Positions 49,605-59,531 of a stretch of DNA of 64,000 nt are shown here, piece by piece (position 1 is the stretch's first letter; the number at the start of each line of letters is the position of its first letter). The position numbers and the translations under genes were made by a program. The notes beneath the pieces were generated by a model, which saw only the letters and a list, made by a program, of their open reading frames with translations, was not told the origin of the DNA and ran no database searches. This DNA is from Corynebacterium sp. 122RC1. GTDB lineage: Bacteria > Actinomycetota > Actinomycetes > Mycobacteriales > Mycobacteriaceae. Where the stretch lies: the NCBI RefSeq assembly GCF_024580955.1, contig NZ_JANIKD010000004.1, positions 108,246-172,245 on the forward strand. The letters run 5' to 3'.

Positions 49605-50948
49605 TCACACCTTGGAAACTACCGCGGCGAGCGCACCAGCGATCCTTCGCGCCGTTTCCTGTTCTTTTGCCTCCACCATCACGCGGAAAAGCTCCTCAGT
49701 TCCGGAGGGGCGAAGCAGCACGCGGCCTTCCTGCCCGAGCTCGTGCTCCGCAAACTCGATTGCGGCCACCACCTCCGGGTGGGTTTCAATAATAGCTTTG
49801 TTGGATACGGGCACGTTGATCAGCACCTGCGGGAGCACCTTCATAGCACTCGCTAGCGACTGCAACGAAAGCCCCGTCTCTGCCATTCGGGACATCAACG
49901 CGAGGCCCGTCAGCGTTCCGTCACCGGTGGTGGCAAAGTCCGGCAACACGATGTGCCCGGACTGCTCGCCGCCAAGGGAGTAACCGAACTTGTTGAGTTC
50001 CTCCAAGACGTAGCGGTCCCCCACGTTGGTGGTGGCAATTTTGATGCCGGCCTGGTCCATGGCCAAGCGCAGCCCCAGGTTGCTCATTACCGTGGCTACC
50101 AGGGTGGATTTGCGCAGCTCGCCGTTTTCCTTCATGGCCAGAGCGAGGATTGCCATGATTTGGTCGCCGTCAATCACGTTGCCTTGGGCATCTACGGCGA
50201 GGCAGCGGTCGGCGTCGCCGTCGTGGGACAGTCCAATGTCTGCGCCATGTTCCAGGACCGCGTCGCGCACCTGGCCGATGTGGGTGGAGCCGGCGTTGTC
50301 ATTGATGTTGTAGGCGTTGGGGCGGTTGTGGATCGCCACCACCTCGGCGCCTGCCGCGGCGTAGGCGGCCGGTGCAACATCAGAGGCAGCACCGTTTGCA
50401 CAGTCCACCACCACCTTGATGCCCTCAAGGCTGCGCGGCATTGAGCGCGCGAGGTGGTCTAGGTAGGCCTGCTTGGCGTCTGGCGCTTCCTCAATGATTC
50501 GGCCAATCCCGTGGCCGGTGGGGCCTTCTTCCGGGACAGTTTCCATGGCGGCCTCAATCTCATCTTCCACATGGTCGGGCAGCTTGTGGCCGCCCTTGGA
50601 GAAGAACTTGATGCCGTTATCTGGCATGGGGTTATGGGAAGCCGAGATCACAACACCCAGGTCAGCGCCGTAGAAGTCGGTGAGGTAAGCCACCGCTGGG
50701 GTGGGCAGCACCCCCACTCGCAGTACGTCTACGCCTCGCCCAGCCATGCCAGCGGAAAGCGCGGCGGCAAGCATTTCCCCGGACACGCGGGGGTCACGGC
50801 CCACCACGGCTACGGGGCGCCGCTTGGTGGATCGATGCTCCTTGGCGAGCACCTCTGCGGCAGCCGATCCCAGGCGAAGTGCCATGGTTGCAGTGAGTTT
50901 CTTGTTCGCAAGGCCTCGCACGCCATCGGTGCCAAAGAGTCGAGTCAT
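49605..50948 (-). CDS. glmM: Phosphoglucosamine mutase
   Basis: Converts glucosamine-6-phosphate to glucosamine-1-phosphate for UDP-GlcNAc and cell-wall synthesis. The 447-aa product starts [18 protein letters not shown], has the phospho-serine loop [19 protein letters not shown] at about residue 100, the metal loop [14 protein letters not shown], and [15 protein letters not shown] at the C-terminus. The ATG at 50948 begins MTRLFGTDG, as in all homologues. Order glmM before rpsI-rplM is the standard actinobacterial arrangement. Confidence 0.97.
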   Translation of the reverse strand: MTRLFGTDGVRGLANKKLTATMALRLGSAAAEVLAKEHRSTKRRPVAVVGRDPRVSGEMLAAALSAGMAGRGVDVLRVGVLPTPAVAYLTDFYGADLGVVISASHNPMPDNGIKFFSKGGHKLPDHVEDEIEAAMETVPEEGPTGHGIGRIIEEAPDAKQAYLDHLARSMPRSLEGIKVVVDCANGAASDVAPAAYAAAGAEVVAIHNRPNAYNINDNAGSTHIGQVRDAVLEHGADIGLSHDGDADRCLAVDAQGNVIDGDQIMAILALAMKENGELRKSTLVATVMSNLGLRLAMDQAGIKIATTNVGDRYVLEELNKFGYSLGGEQSGHIVLPDFATTGDGTLTGLALMSRMAETGLSLQSLASAMKVLPQVLINVPVSNKAIIETHPEVVAAIEFAEHELGQEGRVLLRPSGTEELFRVMVEAKEQETARRIAGALAAVVSKV

Positions 50949-51033
50949 AACTGTTCATGCTATCACCCGCATTCACCACCACCTGGCTTAGCGACGCGGC
51001 CAAGGCTGGCACTCACTCACCTCGCAGCGCGGC

Positions 51034-51246
51034 TTAATGCGCGAGCACGAGCAGGTCCCCAGGGGTGCACTCAAGGACGTCACAGATTGCAATCAGGGTG
51101 GAAAAGCGGACGGCTTTTGCGTGATTGTTTTTCAACTTGGAAAGGTTGACAACCGAAACACCCACCCGGTCTGACAATTCGGTGAGCGTCATCTCCCGCT
51201 GCTCAAGGAGCTCCCCTAGGCGACATTCGATGAGGCTTTCAGACAA
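51034..51246 (-). CDS. XRE-family HTH regulator, 70 aa
   Basis: A bare helix-turn-helix of the Cro/CI type: LGELLEQREMTLTELSDRVGVSVVNLSKLKNNHAKAVRFSTLIAICDVLECTPGDLL. The recognition helix is VSVVNLSKLKN. It overlaps the DUF2975 membrane gene by 8 nt, a pair seen widely in Gram-positive bacteria where the regulator is thought to control its own operon. Confidence 0.88.
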   Translation of the reverse strand: MSESLIECRLGELLEQREMTLTELSDRVGVSVVNLSKLKNNHAKAVRFSTLIAICDVLECTPGDLLVLAH

Positions 51247-51787
51247 GTCCGTCCACCTCCTGCTGCATCACGCTGGCATCCTTAATTGCTTGCTGCAGCA
51301 CATACAGGATCGAGATCAGCAAGAAGACAACCACAAACACCGAAGTATTGGTGAGCATGGAGCCGCTCCACTGGTCACCGATCCCCAGGCGATTCGCCAT
51401 GAAATTGTTGCCCATGCCTTCCACCATTGCACCAAAGATCCAGGCGAAGGAGGCCGAGGCTACGATCGCTGCCTGGCGCGCGGTGCGCTCACTGTAGAGT
51501 TTGCCCGCCTTTACCCCGTTGAGCAGCTTCCACATCGCTGCAATTGCCACGGCAAGGCTTCCACTTTTCAGCAGAAAACCCGCCAGGAAGAATGCAAAAG
51601 GTCCGCCTTGGGTGGCCTCGAACGTCAGCCCACCGGGCACCGCAGGGCTCAATTCAGTATGGAATGTCTGATCCACCAGCACGTTGATCACATACGTTGC
51701 CAAAAACAGGGTGGTGAGCACCCCCATTGCGTTGACATCCCAGGCACTGGACCTTTTGGCCCCGCCATTTTGCTGCTGTTCCAACAT
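51239..51787 (-). CDS. DUF2975-like membrane protein
   Basis: A 182-aa protein with four hydrophobic helices (about residues 20-40, 62-88, 108-130 and 152-174) after a polar N-terminus (LEQQQNGGAKRSS). It matches the size and partner gene (XRE) of DUF2975 proteins. The ATG at 51787 has GGAGG 6 nt upstream; the longer upstream frame is AT-rich leader DNA. The region 51820-51875 holds repeated ACGATA/TTACG motifs that could be operators for the partner regulator. Confidence 0.75.
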   Translation of the reverse strand: MLEQQQNGGAKRSSAWDVNAMGVLTTLFLATYVINVLVDQTFHTELSPAVPGGLTFEATQGGPFAFFLAGFLLKSGSLAVAIAAMWKLLNGVKAGKLYSERTARQAAIVASASFAWIFGAMVEGMGNNFMANRLGIGDQWSGSMLTNTSVFVVVFLLISILYVLQQAIKDASVMQQEVDGLV

Positions 51788-51926
51788 TGCAAACCTCCAC
51801 ACAACCCAGATCAAACATAATGAAAAACGATACTTACGTTTTACGATATTAATGTTTAGCATAATGTTTCGCAAGGGGCCGTAACCCGCGTGCGGTGAGC
51901 TGCGCGTTCGGCCTTGGCGGCGTCGG

Positions 51927-51967
51927 CAAAAAGCACCGCCCCACCTTGCTTGGTGAGTGCGGTGCTT
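51927..51967 (-). terminator. Intrinsic terminator after the DUF5692 gene
   Basis: AAGCACCGC and GCGGTGCTT form a 9-bp stem with an inner CACC/GGTG pair, followed on the minus strand by TTTTTGCC. It starts 12 nt past the stop at 51980. Confidence 0.88.
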
Positions 51968-51979
51968 CGTCTGCTCGCG

Positions 51980-52957
51980 CTAGCTCATGGCCATTGGCTT
52001 GCGGGTTTCGCGAGCCTCGAAAGACTCTGGAACAACCACGTTCGCGGCATACACTTCCTGGTAGGCGGGGTGGTCGCGGTAGAGTTCGTCGCGCAATGGG
52101 TTCAGCTTCTTCGCAAGGATCGCGCGAATCTGGTACACCAGCACGCCCACGTTGAACACCAGGGCGATGAAGGAAACCGTGAACAGCGCCACCGGGTCGT
52201 GGGAGGCTTCCACCGCGAAGCGGGAGTCGGTGACAAACCCTGGCACAGCCATGGTGAACATCATCCACAGCGCCAAAGTGCTGGCCCTGTGCTGCAACCA
52301 AGCGCCCTTCTTGATGAAGAATGCTGGAATGGTGCAGGAAATCAGCAGTGCGGCGCCGGCATAGAAGGCGTGGTCACCAACACAGTTGTAGACGTAAGCA
52401 AAGTTCCACAGGTCGTAGGCAATGATCCAGAACCACAGCATGTCCGGCCACACCATGTCCTTGGACTTGTCGCGAGAAATGATAATTCCGGTCCAACCGC
52501 AGATAGTGATCAGGTTGATCAGCCCGGCGATGCCGTTCATGTAGTTCCACGAGCCGGAAACCATGTAGACGCCGTCCACCATGCCGTCGGCGCCCATCGC
52601 GCCCACCTCGAAGTCGCGGATACACGCCTCCAGGATGTTCAGCGCCAGGATGGCCGGTGGGAAGGCCAGCGCCCACTTGTTGCGCTGCAGCTTTGGGTAG
52701 TAACGCAGGGCCATGAAACCGAGCACACCCGCCAGCGCGGAGTACACCTTCACCCAGTGGAACCAGGTGCCCGTGGACGAGCCCTCTCCCGCAGTGGTTG
52801 GCCACACGAAAATCGTAAGCACGATCGGCAGCGCAATAAACAGCACCCACGCCGCAGGGCGCCACCGCCGGCCCACCTCGTTCAGGCCGATCAGCAGGGC
52901 CAGGACCACAAACCACGCCACCCAGGAATACCAAGGTATCGTTGCAAACAGAAACAT
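51980..52957 (-). CDS. DUF5692 family membrane protein
   Basis: A 325-aa membrane protein with eight or so helices. Diagnostic text is SGSWNYMNGIAGLINLITICGWTGI and WPDMLWFWIIAYDLWNFAYVYNCVGDHAFYAG, rich in Trp, Tyr and Asn inside the membrane, as in DUF5692. It ends in a charged cytosolic tail (PLRDELYRDHPAYQEV). The ATG at 52957 has GAGGAAAC upstream. Function unknown. The divergent TetR gene 232 bp away is a likely regulator. Confidence 0.78.
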   Translation of the reverse strand: MFLFATIPWYSWVAWFVVLALLIGLNEVGRRWRPAAWVLFIALPIVLTIFVWPTTAGEGSSTGTWFHWVKVYSALAGVLGFMALRYYPKLQRNKWALAFPPAILALNILEACIRDFEVGAMGADGMVDGVYMVSGSWNYMNGIAGLINLITICGWTGIIISRDKSKDMVWPDMLWFWIIAYDLWNFAYVYNCVGDHAFYAGAALLISCTIPAFFIKKGAWLQHRASTLALWMMFTMAVPGFVTDSRFAVEASHDPVALFTVSFIALVFNVGVLVYQIRAILAKKLNPLRDELYRDHPAYQEVYAANVVVPESFEARETRKPMAMS

Positions 52958-53002
52958 CGTTTCCTCACTTCCAAATTTCCACACGCCCGAACGCTAGGCA
53001 GT

Positions 53003-53062
53003 AGGACCTCAGCACCAAGGGCCTCCAGGGCCTCAGCGCCAAGGGTCTTCAGGACCTCAGCC
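53003..53062. repeat. Imperfect 24-bp tandem repeat
   Basis: Two and a half copies of a 24-bp unit with start points at 53003, 53027 and 53051. The shared core is AGGRCCTCAGCRCCAAGGG. It lies in the spacer between the DUF5692 and TetR genes, about 130 bp from the TetR start, and codes for nothing plausible. Confidence 0.85.
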
Positions 53063-53189
53063 TTCGAGCAAAATCATTGGGGCGTTGCCTCAACTTTTGG
53101 AGTGCGCAACCGCGTTGGCGAGGCGTTGCCCTCATGGACAACTTCAGCCTATCCCCACCCGTTTTCCCTGTATATAGACACTTTTTGCA

Positions 53190-53798
53190 ATGTGTAAAGT
53201 CCCGAGCATTCACCCTGATCCCCCACCTGTACCCGCCGCGAAAGTCCGCCTCGGCCAGGCGGTCAAGGAGCTGCTGGCCACCCATGACCTTGCTCAGGTG
53301 ACGGTCACGCAGGTTGCCAAGCAGGCCGGGGTGACTCGCCAGGCGTTCTACTACCACTTTGAGGATGTTTTTGACGCCGCAATTTGGGTCTTTGAAACCG
53401 AGATCGCCGACCACATTCTCAGCCACGCCAGCTACGCACAGTGGGCGGAGGGTTTTGAGCAGCTCCTCGCCTATATGCAGCGCCATCGCGAGCAGGTAGC
53501 AGGGGTAATCCACACGCTTTCCTTGGAGCGCACCGAGCGGTTCTTCTTCCATGCCTTGCGTGAGATGATGGCCGCGGTGGTGCAGGACATCGCAGGCGAT
53601 GCACCGTTGAACGCCAGGGACCGCAAGTTCCTCATCGACCACTACACCCTCGCCGTGGTGGGCCACCTGCTCCACTGGATCGCCCAAGGCATGACCGAGG
53701 ACCCCACCGAGCTCGTAGGCAACATCAAATTCGTGATGCGTGGGCATGTGAGTGAATCGGTGCAGCGGATGCTGGCGCGCGGGCACACCGCACCCTAG
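53190..53798 (+). CDS. TetR-family transcriptional regulator
   Basis: A 202-aa regulator with an N-terminal HTH (VRLGQAVKELLATHDLAQVTVTQVAKQAGVTRQAFYYHFEDVFD), recognition helix VTRQAFYYHF, close to the DhaS/TetR_C_8 group. The C-terminal ligand domain is helical (FLIDHYTLAVVGHLLHWIAQGM). The ATG at 53190 starts MCKVPSIHPD; the true start could be a few codons on. Arms ACTTT and AAAGT around the start (53180-53200) are a weak candidate autoregulatory operator. Probably controls the divergent DUF5692 gene. Confidence 0.82.
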   Translation: MCKVPSIHPDPPPVPAAKVRLGQAVKELLATHDLAQVTVTQVAKQAGVTRQAFYYHFEDVFDAAIWVFETEIADHILSHASYAQWAEGFEQLLAYMQRHREQVAGVIHTLSLERTERFFFHALREMMAAVVQDIAGDAPLNARDRKFLIDHYTLAVVGHLLHWIAQGMTEDPTELVGNIKFVMRGHVSESVQRMLARGHTAP

Positions 53799-53886
53799 CC
53801 CTCATGGAAGAGCGCGTTCCGACGCCACCATCTCCACCGCCCTCTCGTTTGTTTCCCTGGCGCAGTGGGCGCTGTGCATACCAAAA

Positions 53887-53920
53887 AGCGCCGCCCCACC
53901 AGTGCGGTGGAAGCGGCGCT
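53887..53920 (-). terminator. Intrinsic terminator of rplM-rpsI
   Basis: AGCGCCGC and GCGGCGCT form the outer stem, with inner CCACC/GGTGG pairing. On the minus strand TTTTTGG follows. It lies 15 nt beyond the rpsI stop. Confidence 0.92.
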
Positions 53921-53934
53921 CGAGGCAGTACAGC

Positions 53935-54471
53935 TTAGCGCTTGGAGTACTGAGGGGCACGACGTGCCTTGTGCAGACCTGCCTTCTTGCGCTCGACTGC
54001 ACGAGCGTCACGGGTCAGGAAGCCAGCCTTCTTCAAAGCTGGGCGATCTGCTGGGTTGTAGATGTTCAGCGCACGCGCGATTGCGAGGCGGAATGCACCT
54101 GCCTGGCCGGTTGGGCCACCACCAACGAGGTTGGCGTGGATATCGAACTGGCCGTCGCGGTCGATCAGCACCAGAGGAGCCTTGATGAGCTGCTGGTGCA
54201 GCTTGTTCGGGAAGTACTCTTCCAGGGTGCGGCCGTTCACCACAAAGTTGCCGGAGCCCTCAACGAGGCGCACGCGCACGATAGCGCGCTTACGGCGACC
54301 AACGGTCTGGATTGGGCCCTCGTGGTATGCAGGGGCTGCAGCCTCAACCTCGGACTCAACAGCAATAGAATCACCGATGGTGTTGGTGAACTCTTCGGTA
54401 GCTGCAGCAGCGAATTCTGCAGCGTCTGCCTCGTAAGCCTCGGTGTTCTCGGTCACGTTCTGATCGGTCAC
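53935..54471 (-). CDS. rpsI: 30S ribosomal protein S9
   Basis: S9 of the small subunit, whose C-terminal Lys/Arg tail reaches the P-site tRNA. The 178-aa product has an acidic, non-conserved N-terminal extension of about 50 residues, then [21 protein letters not shown] and [19 protein letters not shown], ending [10 protein letters not shown]. Longer than the usual 130 aa because of the extension, which is common in actinobacteria. The GTG start overlaps the rplM stop (GTGA). Confidence 0.96.
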   Translation of the reverse strand: MTDQNVTENTEAYEADAAEFAAAATEEFTNTIGDSIAVESEVEAAAPAYHEGPIQTVGRRKRAIVRVRLVEGSGNFVVNGRTLEEYFPNKLHQQLIKAPLVLIDRDGQFDIHANLVGGGPTGQAGAFRLAIARALNIYNPADRPALKKAGFLTRDARAVERKKAGLHKARRAPQYSKR

Positions 54472-54911
54472 TGGGCCACCGCCTTGATCTCGTAGGTCTC
54501 TGGCTTCTGGGAAGCGTATGGGTGCTCGGAACCGGCAAACACGTGCAGCTTCTTCACAGAAGCCCGGGAAAGACGGTTGTGTGGCATCATGCCGCGGATG
54601 GATTCCTCGATGACGCGCTCTGGGTGCATCTCAAGGGAGCGACCAAGGGTCATGCTCTTCAGACCACCCGGGTAACCGGAGTGGCGGTAGCGCATCTCGC
54701 GATCGCGCTTGTTGGAGGAAACGTGAACCTTGTCAGCGTTGATGATGATCACGTGATCGCCGCAATCAACGTTCGGTGCGAACAGTGGCTTGCCCTTGCC
54801 GCGCAGCAGGTCCGCTGCGTGGGTTGCAAGGCGACCCAGCACCACGTCGGTAGCGTCGATGACGTACCACTTACGGGTGATGTCACCGCTCTTCGGGTGG
54901 TAAGTAGACAT
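54468..54911 (-). CDS. rplM: 50S ribosomal protein L13
   Basis: Early-assembly protein of the large subunit, 147 aa. It starts [39 protein letters not shown] and contains [18 protein letters not shown] and the [18 protein letters not shown] end. The ATG at 54911 is chosen from the family N-terminus; an upstream in-frame ATG is unlikely. First gene of the rplM-rpsI operon. Confidence 0.97.
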   Translation of the reverse strand: MSTYHPKSGDITRKWYVIDATDVVLGRLATHAADLLRGKGKPLFAPNVDCGDHVIIINADKVHVSSNKRDREMRYRHSGYPGGLKSMTLGRSLEMHPERVIEESIRGMMPHNRLSRASVKKLHVFAGSEHPYASQKPETYEIKAVAQ

Positions 54912-55101
54912 GCAATGACTCCTACTCAAGTCTGTCTAGAACTGCCAGCCAAGGTGTTGAACAAAAGCTCATCCTGCGCGGCGGCCGGTGGAGACCCGCG
55001 CAGTGCTGCTGCGCCGAGGCGCTTTGAACACACAGAAGTGCAATAATACTGCACTCAGCGCACCCCAAGCAAACTCGCTCCAACCAATGCGAACTTCGGG
55101 C

Positions 55102-55204
55102 ATGGGAAACCCCACTTCGCTTCGGCAGCTCGCCTGCCACGGCTTGTCTTGGGTTTCCCATGTGCGTTCATGGGGTTGCTCCGCCGAGCTGAAGTGGGGT
55201 TTCG
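55102..55204. repeat. Two overlapping inverted repeats upstream of rplM
   Basis: CATGGGAAACCC (55102-55113) pairs perfectly with GGGTTTCCCATG (55152-55163). GAAACCCCACTTC (55107-55119) pairs perfectly with GAAGTGGGGTTTC (55192-55204). The left arms share 7 bases, so the two hairpins exclude each other. They lie in the 380-bp gene-free spacer between rplM and the first WXG100 gene, about 190 bp beyond the rplM start. Confidence 0.9.
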
Positions 55205-55291
55205 TAATGGGTGTGACTACTGCAGTGGAATCGTTCTCGCTATAGGGCGCTCCTTATCTTTCGCATGGGTTGCTGTGCTCCTCCTTGGGGT

Positions 55292-55579
55292 TTAGCCCCA
55301 GGAGGCTGCGGCGCGGCGATTGATGTCGCTCATGCGGTCATTGCCTGCGCGCACGGTCTGGGCGATGGTGGCCAGGATGGTGTTGAGTTCCGCTGCCGCC
55401 TTATCCCACTGCTGTTGTGCAGCTTGGTATGCGGTTGCGGACTCACCTTCCCAGGTGTTCACCATTGGGCGGATCTGACCCTTGAGCCCTTCAAGGAGGG
55501 AGTTGATACGCCCGGAGGTGCTTTGAATGTCTGTTGCCGCAGCTTCGATGGAGCCAAAGCCGTACTTGATCATGGACAT
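55292..55579 (-). CDS. WXG100 protein (EsxT-like by position)
   Basis: A 95-aa helical-hairpin protein exported by type VII secretion. The turn motif is WEG in NTWEGESATAYQAAQQQWDKA, between two amphipathic helices (GSIEAAATDIQSTSGRINSLLEGLK and LNTILATIAQTVRAGNDRM). It pairs with the next WXG100 gene, 51 nt upstream on this strand. Order after rplM matches esxT of the M. tuberculosis ESX-4 locus. Confidence 0.88.
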   Translation of the reverse strand: MSMIKYGFGSIEAAATDIQSTSGRINSLLEGLKGQIRPMVNTWEGESATAYQAAQQQWDKAAAELNTILATIAQTVRAGNDRMSDINRRAAASWG

Positions 55580-55630
55580 GATGGAAGTAATCCCCTTCTG
55601 TATTTTCAGTGCGTTGTGAATGCCCGTGGT

Positions 55631-55948
55631 TTAGAGTGCGAGGCCCTGTCCACCCACTTGGGCGAAGGCGTCGGCGTTTTCCGCTTCCACATTGGAGAAA
55701 TTCGTGGCGTTGCTACGGATGTTGTCAGAGATCGCGGTGAGTGCCTGGCGCAGGTCGTGCGCGGAGGTGTTCCAGCGCTCCATCAGGCCGTCAAAGCTGG
55801 TTTGTGCGGAGCCCGCCCAGGAGCCGCGCAGGCCATCTACCACGCCGCGCAGGCGGTTGAGTTCGCCCTGTACTTGTTCGTTGGTGTCATCTACGCGGCC
55901 AGCGGTGGCCACCATGACATCGGCTTCTGTCCTGAATTGCTCAGACAT
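55631..55948 (-). CDS. WXG100 protein (EsxU-like by position)
   Basis: A 105-aa helical hairpin with WAG in GSWAGSAQTSFDGLMERWNTSAHDLRQAL. The N-terminal helix is RVDDTNEQVQGELNRLRGVVDGL. The ATG at 55948 (MSEQFRTEADVM) is the correct start; the longer open frame upstream is non-coding. Forms the presumed dimer partner of the 55292 protein, and both would be secreted by the ESX-4 machine. Confidence 0.88.
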   Translation of the reverse strand: MSEQFRTEADVMVATAGRVDDTNEQVQGELNRLRGVVDGLRGSWAGSAQTSFDGLMERWNTSAHDLRQALTAISDNIRSNATNFSNVEAENADAFAQVGGQGLAL

Positions 55949-56136
55949 GAGTTCCCTCCCTGAAAATGTTGTGGTTTCCCGCAGCTTCCCCCTAGTTGGT
56001 GTAGCGCCCCGAGATGGTGGCGCCCCGTGCCACGTTGTGTGGCTGCGGGCTGCGGTTGAGCTCAAGGCCCACTTACTTAGACTGTCTGGCCACCCAAACG
56101 GTTCCCTGGAAATTGAAAAAATTTCTAGGCAATCAT

Positions 56137-57087
56137 TTACCGAGCTTGGAGGCTATTTGCGGCCATGCGGCAGGCTGCTTTTTGTGGCAATGTGGGGGCC
56201 TGTTTGCTGTGGCAGCCCACCGAGTACATGTGTGTGGCATCCACCCGGATGTGCCATTCCACCTCGCTGCCATCGCCGGGGCGTTCCAGGTATACCAGCG
56301 GGTGCCCTGGGGTGCGCAGTTCCAGCGTTTCGTCTTGTTCGATGAGCAGCTTGACCTCGGCGAGCACCTCATCCACCCCGGCGCCGGCGGTAAGGTCTGC
56401 GTGCAGCAAGACGCGCAGGTTGGGGTCAGGTCCGGTGGCCATCACGGTGCCCGGCAGGTGCTCAGGTTCGCTGAGCTCATAGCCGCCTGGCAGCTCCACT
56501 CGTAACGCAGCCCGCTCGTAGACCACTGCCTGGCTGCGCGCGGGAGCAGCGGTGATTGGTGCGGCGCTTGTCGACGTCGGCACGGCGGCAGTACTCACTG
56601 ATTCAGCCGCTGGAGCGCTCATCCCGCGCAAGGCAACCGAGGAGATCACTGCGGCGCCGATGAGCACGCAGGCGATGACACCGTGCACGGGTTTCAGCCC
56701 GGCGCGCCAGCCAGAGGCAGCGGCGCCTTGGGCATTGCGTGGTGGGGTGCTCGCCCGGGTTGGCGCTGGTGGCGGCTCGTTGAGTTCATGTTTGGGTGGA
56801 GCGGCGATGCCGGGCACTACTGCCCCTGTGCCTTTGAGTGCCACTGCAAGCGCGGCAACAGCTTGCTCCATGCCGAGCAGTTCAACTTCCACGTGGGGCC
56901 AGGCCTCGCCTGCGGCTTGTTCAATTTGTTCCACCGTGGCCTGCACCGCCCAGCCTTCTACGATGCCGGTTCCGGGCAGGTCGTAGCGGTAGAAGGTGTC
57001 GATCCCTTCCACCACCGTTGCGGCTTCCAGCACGGTGACGGTGACCCCCTCCAGAAGGTGCGCGGGCTGAGTGCTTGCCGTGCTCAT
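56137..57087 (-). CDS. Type VII secretion-associated protein, Rv3446c-like
   Basis: A 316-aa protein with a cytosolic N-terminal part (LLEGVTVTVLEAATVVEGIDTFYRYDLPGT), one membrane helix (VHGVIACVLIGAAVISSVAL, about residues 134-153), a Thr/Pro linker and an outer C-terminal domain (LRVELPGGYELSEPEHLPGTVMATGPDPNLRVLLHAD). This is the T7SS-associated C-terminal domain found in Rv3446c, next to eccC4 in M. tuberculosis. Its start overlaps the eccC stop (ATGA), so both are co-translated. Confidence 0.8.
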   Translation of the reverse strand: MSTASTQPAHLLEGVTVTVLEAATVVEGIDTFYRYDLPGTGIVEGWAVQATVEQIEQAAGEAWPHVEVELLGMEQAVAALAVALKGTGAVVPGIAAPPKHELNEPPPAPTRASTPPRNAQGAAASGWRAGLKPVHGVIACVLIGAAVISSVALRGMSAPAAESVSTAAVPTSTSAAPITAAPARSQAVVYERAALRVELPGGYELSEPEHLPGTVMATGPDPNLRVLLHADLTAGAGVDEVLAEVKLLIEQDETLELRTPGHPLVYLERPGDGSEVEWHIRVDATHMYSVGCHSKQAPTLPQKAACRMAANSLQAR

Positions 57088-59531
57088 GGTGCCACCTCCA
57101 ATACTTGGGTTGGGTGGGCTTCGGGGCGCGCTACTTGGATGGCGCCCAGCACTTTGCCCCGCACCGCCAGGCTGCCGCGACCGGGCCCCTGGGCGCTTGG
57201 GCGGACGCCAAAGATGGGCCCGTCGTCACGCTCCCCGGACAAGACCACTGCCGTGGGCGATTGGTCGCGCAGCGCCTGAAGAAACGGCTGGTAGAGGGCG
57301 CGGGTGGCGCCGCCGATTTTGCGGGCGATGATGATGTGCAGGCCAATGTCGCGGGCGTGCGGGATGAGTTCCACGAATTCGTGAAGGAGGTGTTCGGGGA
57401 CGAGGTCGAGGTCATCGATTGCCAGGAAGATTTCTGGGCCTTGCCACCAACTTCGCTCCTTCAGTTGCTGCGCGGTGATCTCTGGGCTGGGCAAACGCCC
57501 GCGCAATGTCACCGCTGCTGCCGCGAGTGCCTCCTCCGTTGCGCTCGTGGTGGCGCTGTACGCCGCGAGCATTTCTTGAGGAAACGCCCCGAGGTGGGTG
57601 CGGCGGTGATCCACCAACACCACGCGCGCCTGCTCTTTCCCAAGGTTGCACACTTGGGTGAGCACGGTAGCAAGGAGTGTGGACTTGCCGCTGCCCTGCC
57701 CACCGACGCACACCAGGTGGCCCGTAGCCTGGTAATCCCAACCCAATGCCGCGAGGTCCGGGCCACCAATCCCCAAGGTGATCTGCTGTGTTGCAGCCTC
57801 GGCGCTCTGCCCGCGAAGCAGCGAGGCCAAGTCCACCGTCTGCGGCAACATTTTGAGTGCTTCCACCCTGGGTTGCTGCGCGCACATTTGGGCCACATGC
57901 ACCACATCTTGGGTGGAGCACAAGCCGAAGAGCACCATTTCCTTATCCGTGGTAATCCCGCGCCCCGGCAGTGCGGGGAGCTTTTCCTGCGTCTTCCTAC
58001 AAATCAGTGAGTCCAGAGCCTCACCCAGTTTGAGTTCGTAGCGGGTGTTCATGAGGTCCCGGACCGTGGGACGCATCGCACTCCAACGCGGCATGCTCAC
58101 CACCAAATGCACCCCCACCGCGAGGCCATCCGCGGCGATGGTTGCCAGATCATCCATGCGTTCTTCAAAATCTTGGGCGAGTGCGTGCCAGCCGTCGATC
58201 ACTAGCAAGGTGTGCTGCCCATTGCCGCCGGTGCCAGTGCCGGTTCCGGTGCCGGAACCAGAGTCCTCTGCCCGCAGGATACCCATGACCTCATCGATCA
58301 CGCGGTGGACTTTTTCCTCCTCGCCCCGGTGCGCCACACCCGCAACGTGCGGCAACCTGGTGGTAGAGGCCAGCGCGGTGCCCGCGAGGTCGAGGACATA
58401 CATGCGCATCTGCGCAGTCGTGTGCATCACCGCAGCACCCAACATGAGCCCACGCAACACCGTAGACTTGCCGGTCTGCGGCCCGCCGCAGACCACCACA
58501 TGGCCGCCGGCGCCACGCAGGTCTGCAACAAGGGTGTCTTGGCGCTGTTCAAACGGGCGATCCAAAATACCCAGCGGGACCCGCAGCAGACCCTGCGGGT
58601 CCCGCTGATACCCCTGCACCACATGCGCGGTGGGCAACTCCTTGGGTAGCGGCGGCAGCCAAATCTTGCGCGCGGCACTGCCCATTTGTTCCCCGAGTTC
58701 AGCCGCTGCCTGCACAAAAGCGCCGAGCATGCTCACCCCACGCGGGTCCGGGACAAGGGAGGTTGGGGAGGCCATTTCCGCAGAGGCTTCCGCTGAGGCC
58801 GCCTCCACCTCTGCGCTTGTCCCGCCAAGGGTGTAACTGTCCCAGCCATCGAAACGGCGTACTTTGCCAACACCTTGGGGGTTGTGCGCCTCCAACATCA
58901 ACGGTCCGGAAACGTAGGCGGCACGGAAACCCACGGGCGCCTCAGCACTCGTTTTGTAAAATCCAGTACCCGGCTTGCTAGGCAACTGGTAGGCGTCGGG
59001 AATGCCCAGCACCTGGCGCGATTCCGCCGCCGAAAATGTTTTCAACCCGATGCGATAACTCAGGTGCGCCTCCAAGCCGCGAAGCCTACCTTCCTCCAAA
59101 CGCTGGCTAGCGAGCAGCAGGTGGATGTGCAGCGAGCGCCCAAGCCTGCCGATGGCCACGAAAAGGTCCGCAAAATCTGGGTGCTGGCCAAGCAGCTCGG
59201 AGAACTCGTCTACCACTACGAACAGCGCCGGCATTGGCTCCAGATCCTCACCGCGTGAGCGCGCCTGGTTATATTCGGTGGCGTTGGCAAAATTGCCCGC
59301 CTGGCGCAACACTTCCTGCCTGCGGTGCATCTCTCCAGCGAGGGCGTCATGCATACGCTCCACCAGCACCGCCTCCTCTGAAAGGTTGGTGATCACCGCC
59401 GATGTGTGCGGCAGGTGCTCCAACCCCAAAAAGGTGGCTCCACCCTTGAAATCCACCAACACAAAATTGAGGTCATCAGGGCTGTGCGTAGCGGCCATCA
59501 CCACCACCAGGCTGCGCAACAGCTCACTCTT
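57084..59531 (-). pseudogene. eccC: ESX-4 FtsK/SpoIIIE-type ATPase EccC, 5' truncated
   Basis: Motor ATPase of type VII secretion. What remains is about 815 codons covering most of ATPase domain 1 plus domains 2 and 3. Domain 1 starts abruptly at KSELLRSLVVVMAATHSPDDLNFVLVDFKGGATF, where family members have GSGKSELLR before it. Domain 2 has Walker A GGPQTGKST near residue 346, and domain 3 GGQGSGKSTLLA near 608. The N-terminal membrane helices and the first P-loop are missing. Upstream in frame, unrelated codons run back to a TGA with no usable start, so translation could begin only at a TTG at 59519. Most likely inactive in this arrangement. Confidence 0.88.

Noticed and set aside
54746..54760. 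GATCACGTGATC palindrome as a second parS
   Set aside because: Only the inner CACGTG matches; the flanking TTT/AAA bases of parS are missing and it lies inside rplM coding sequence.
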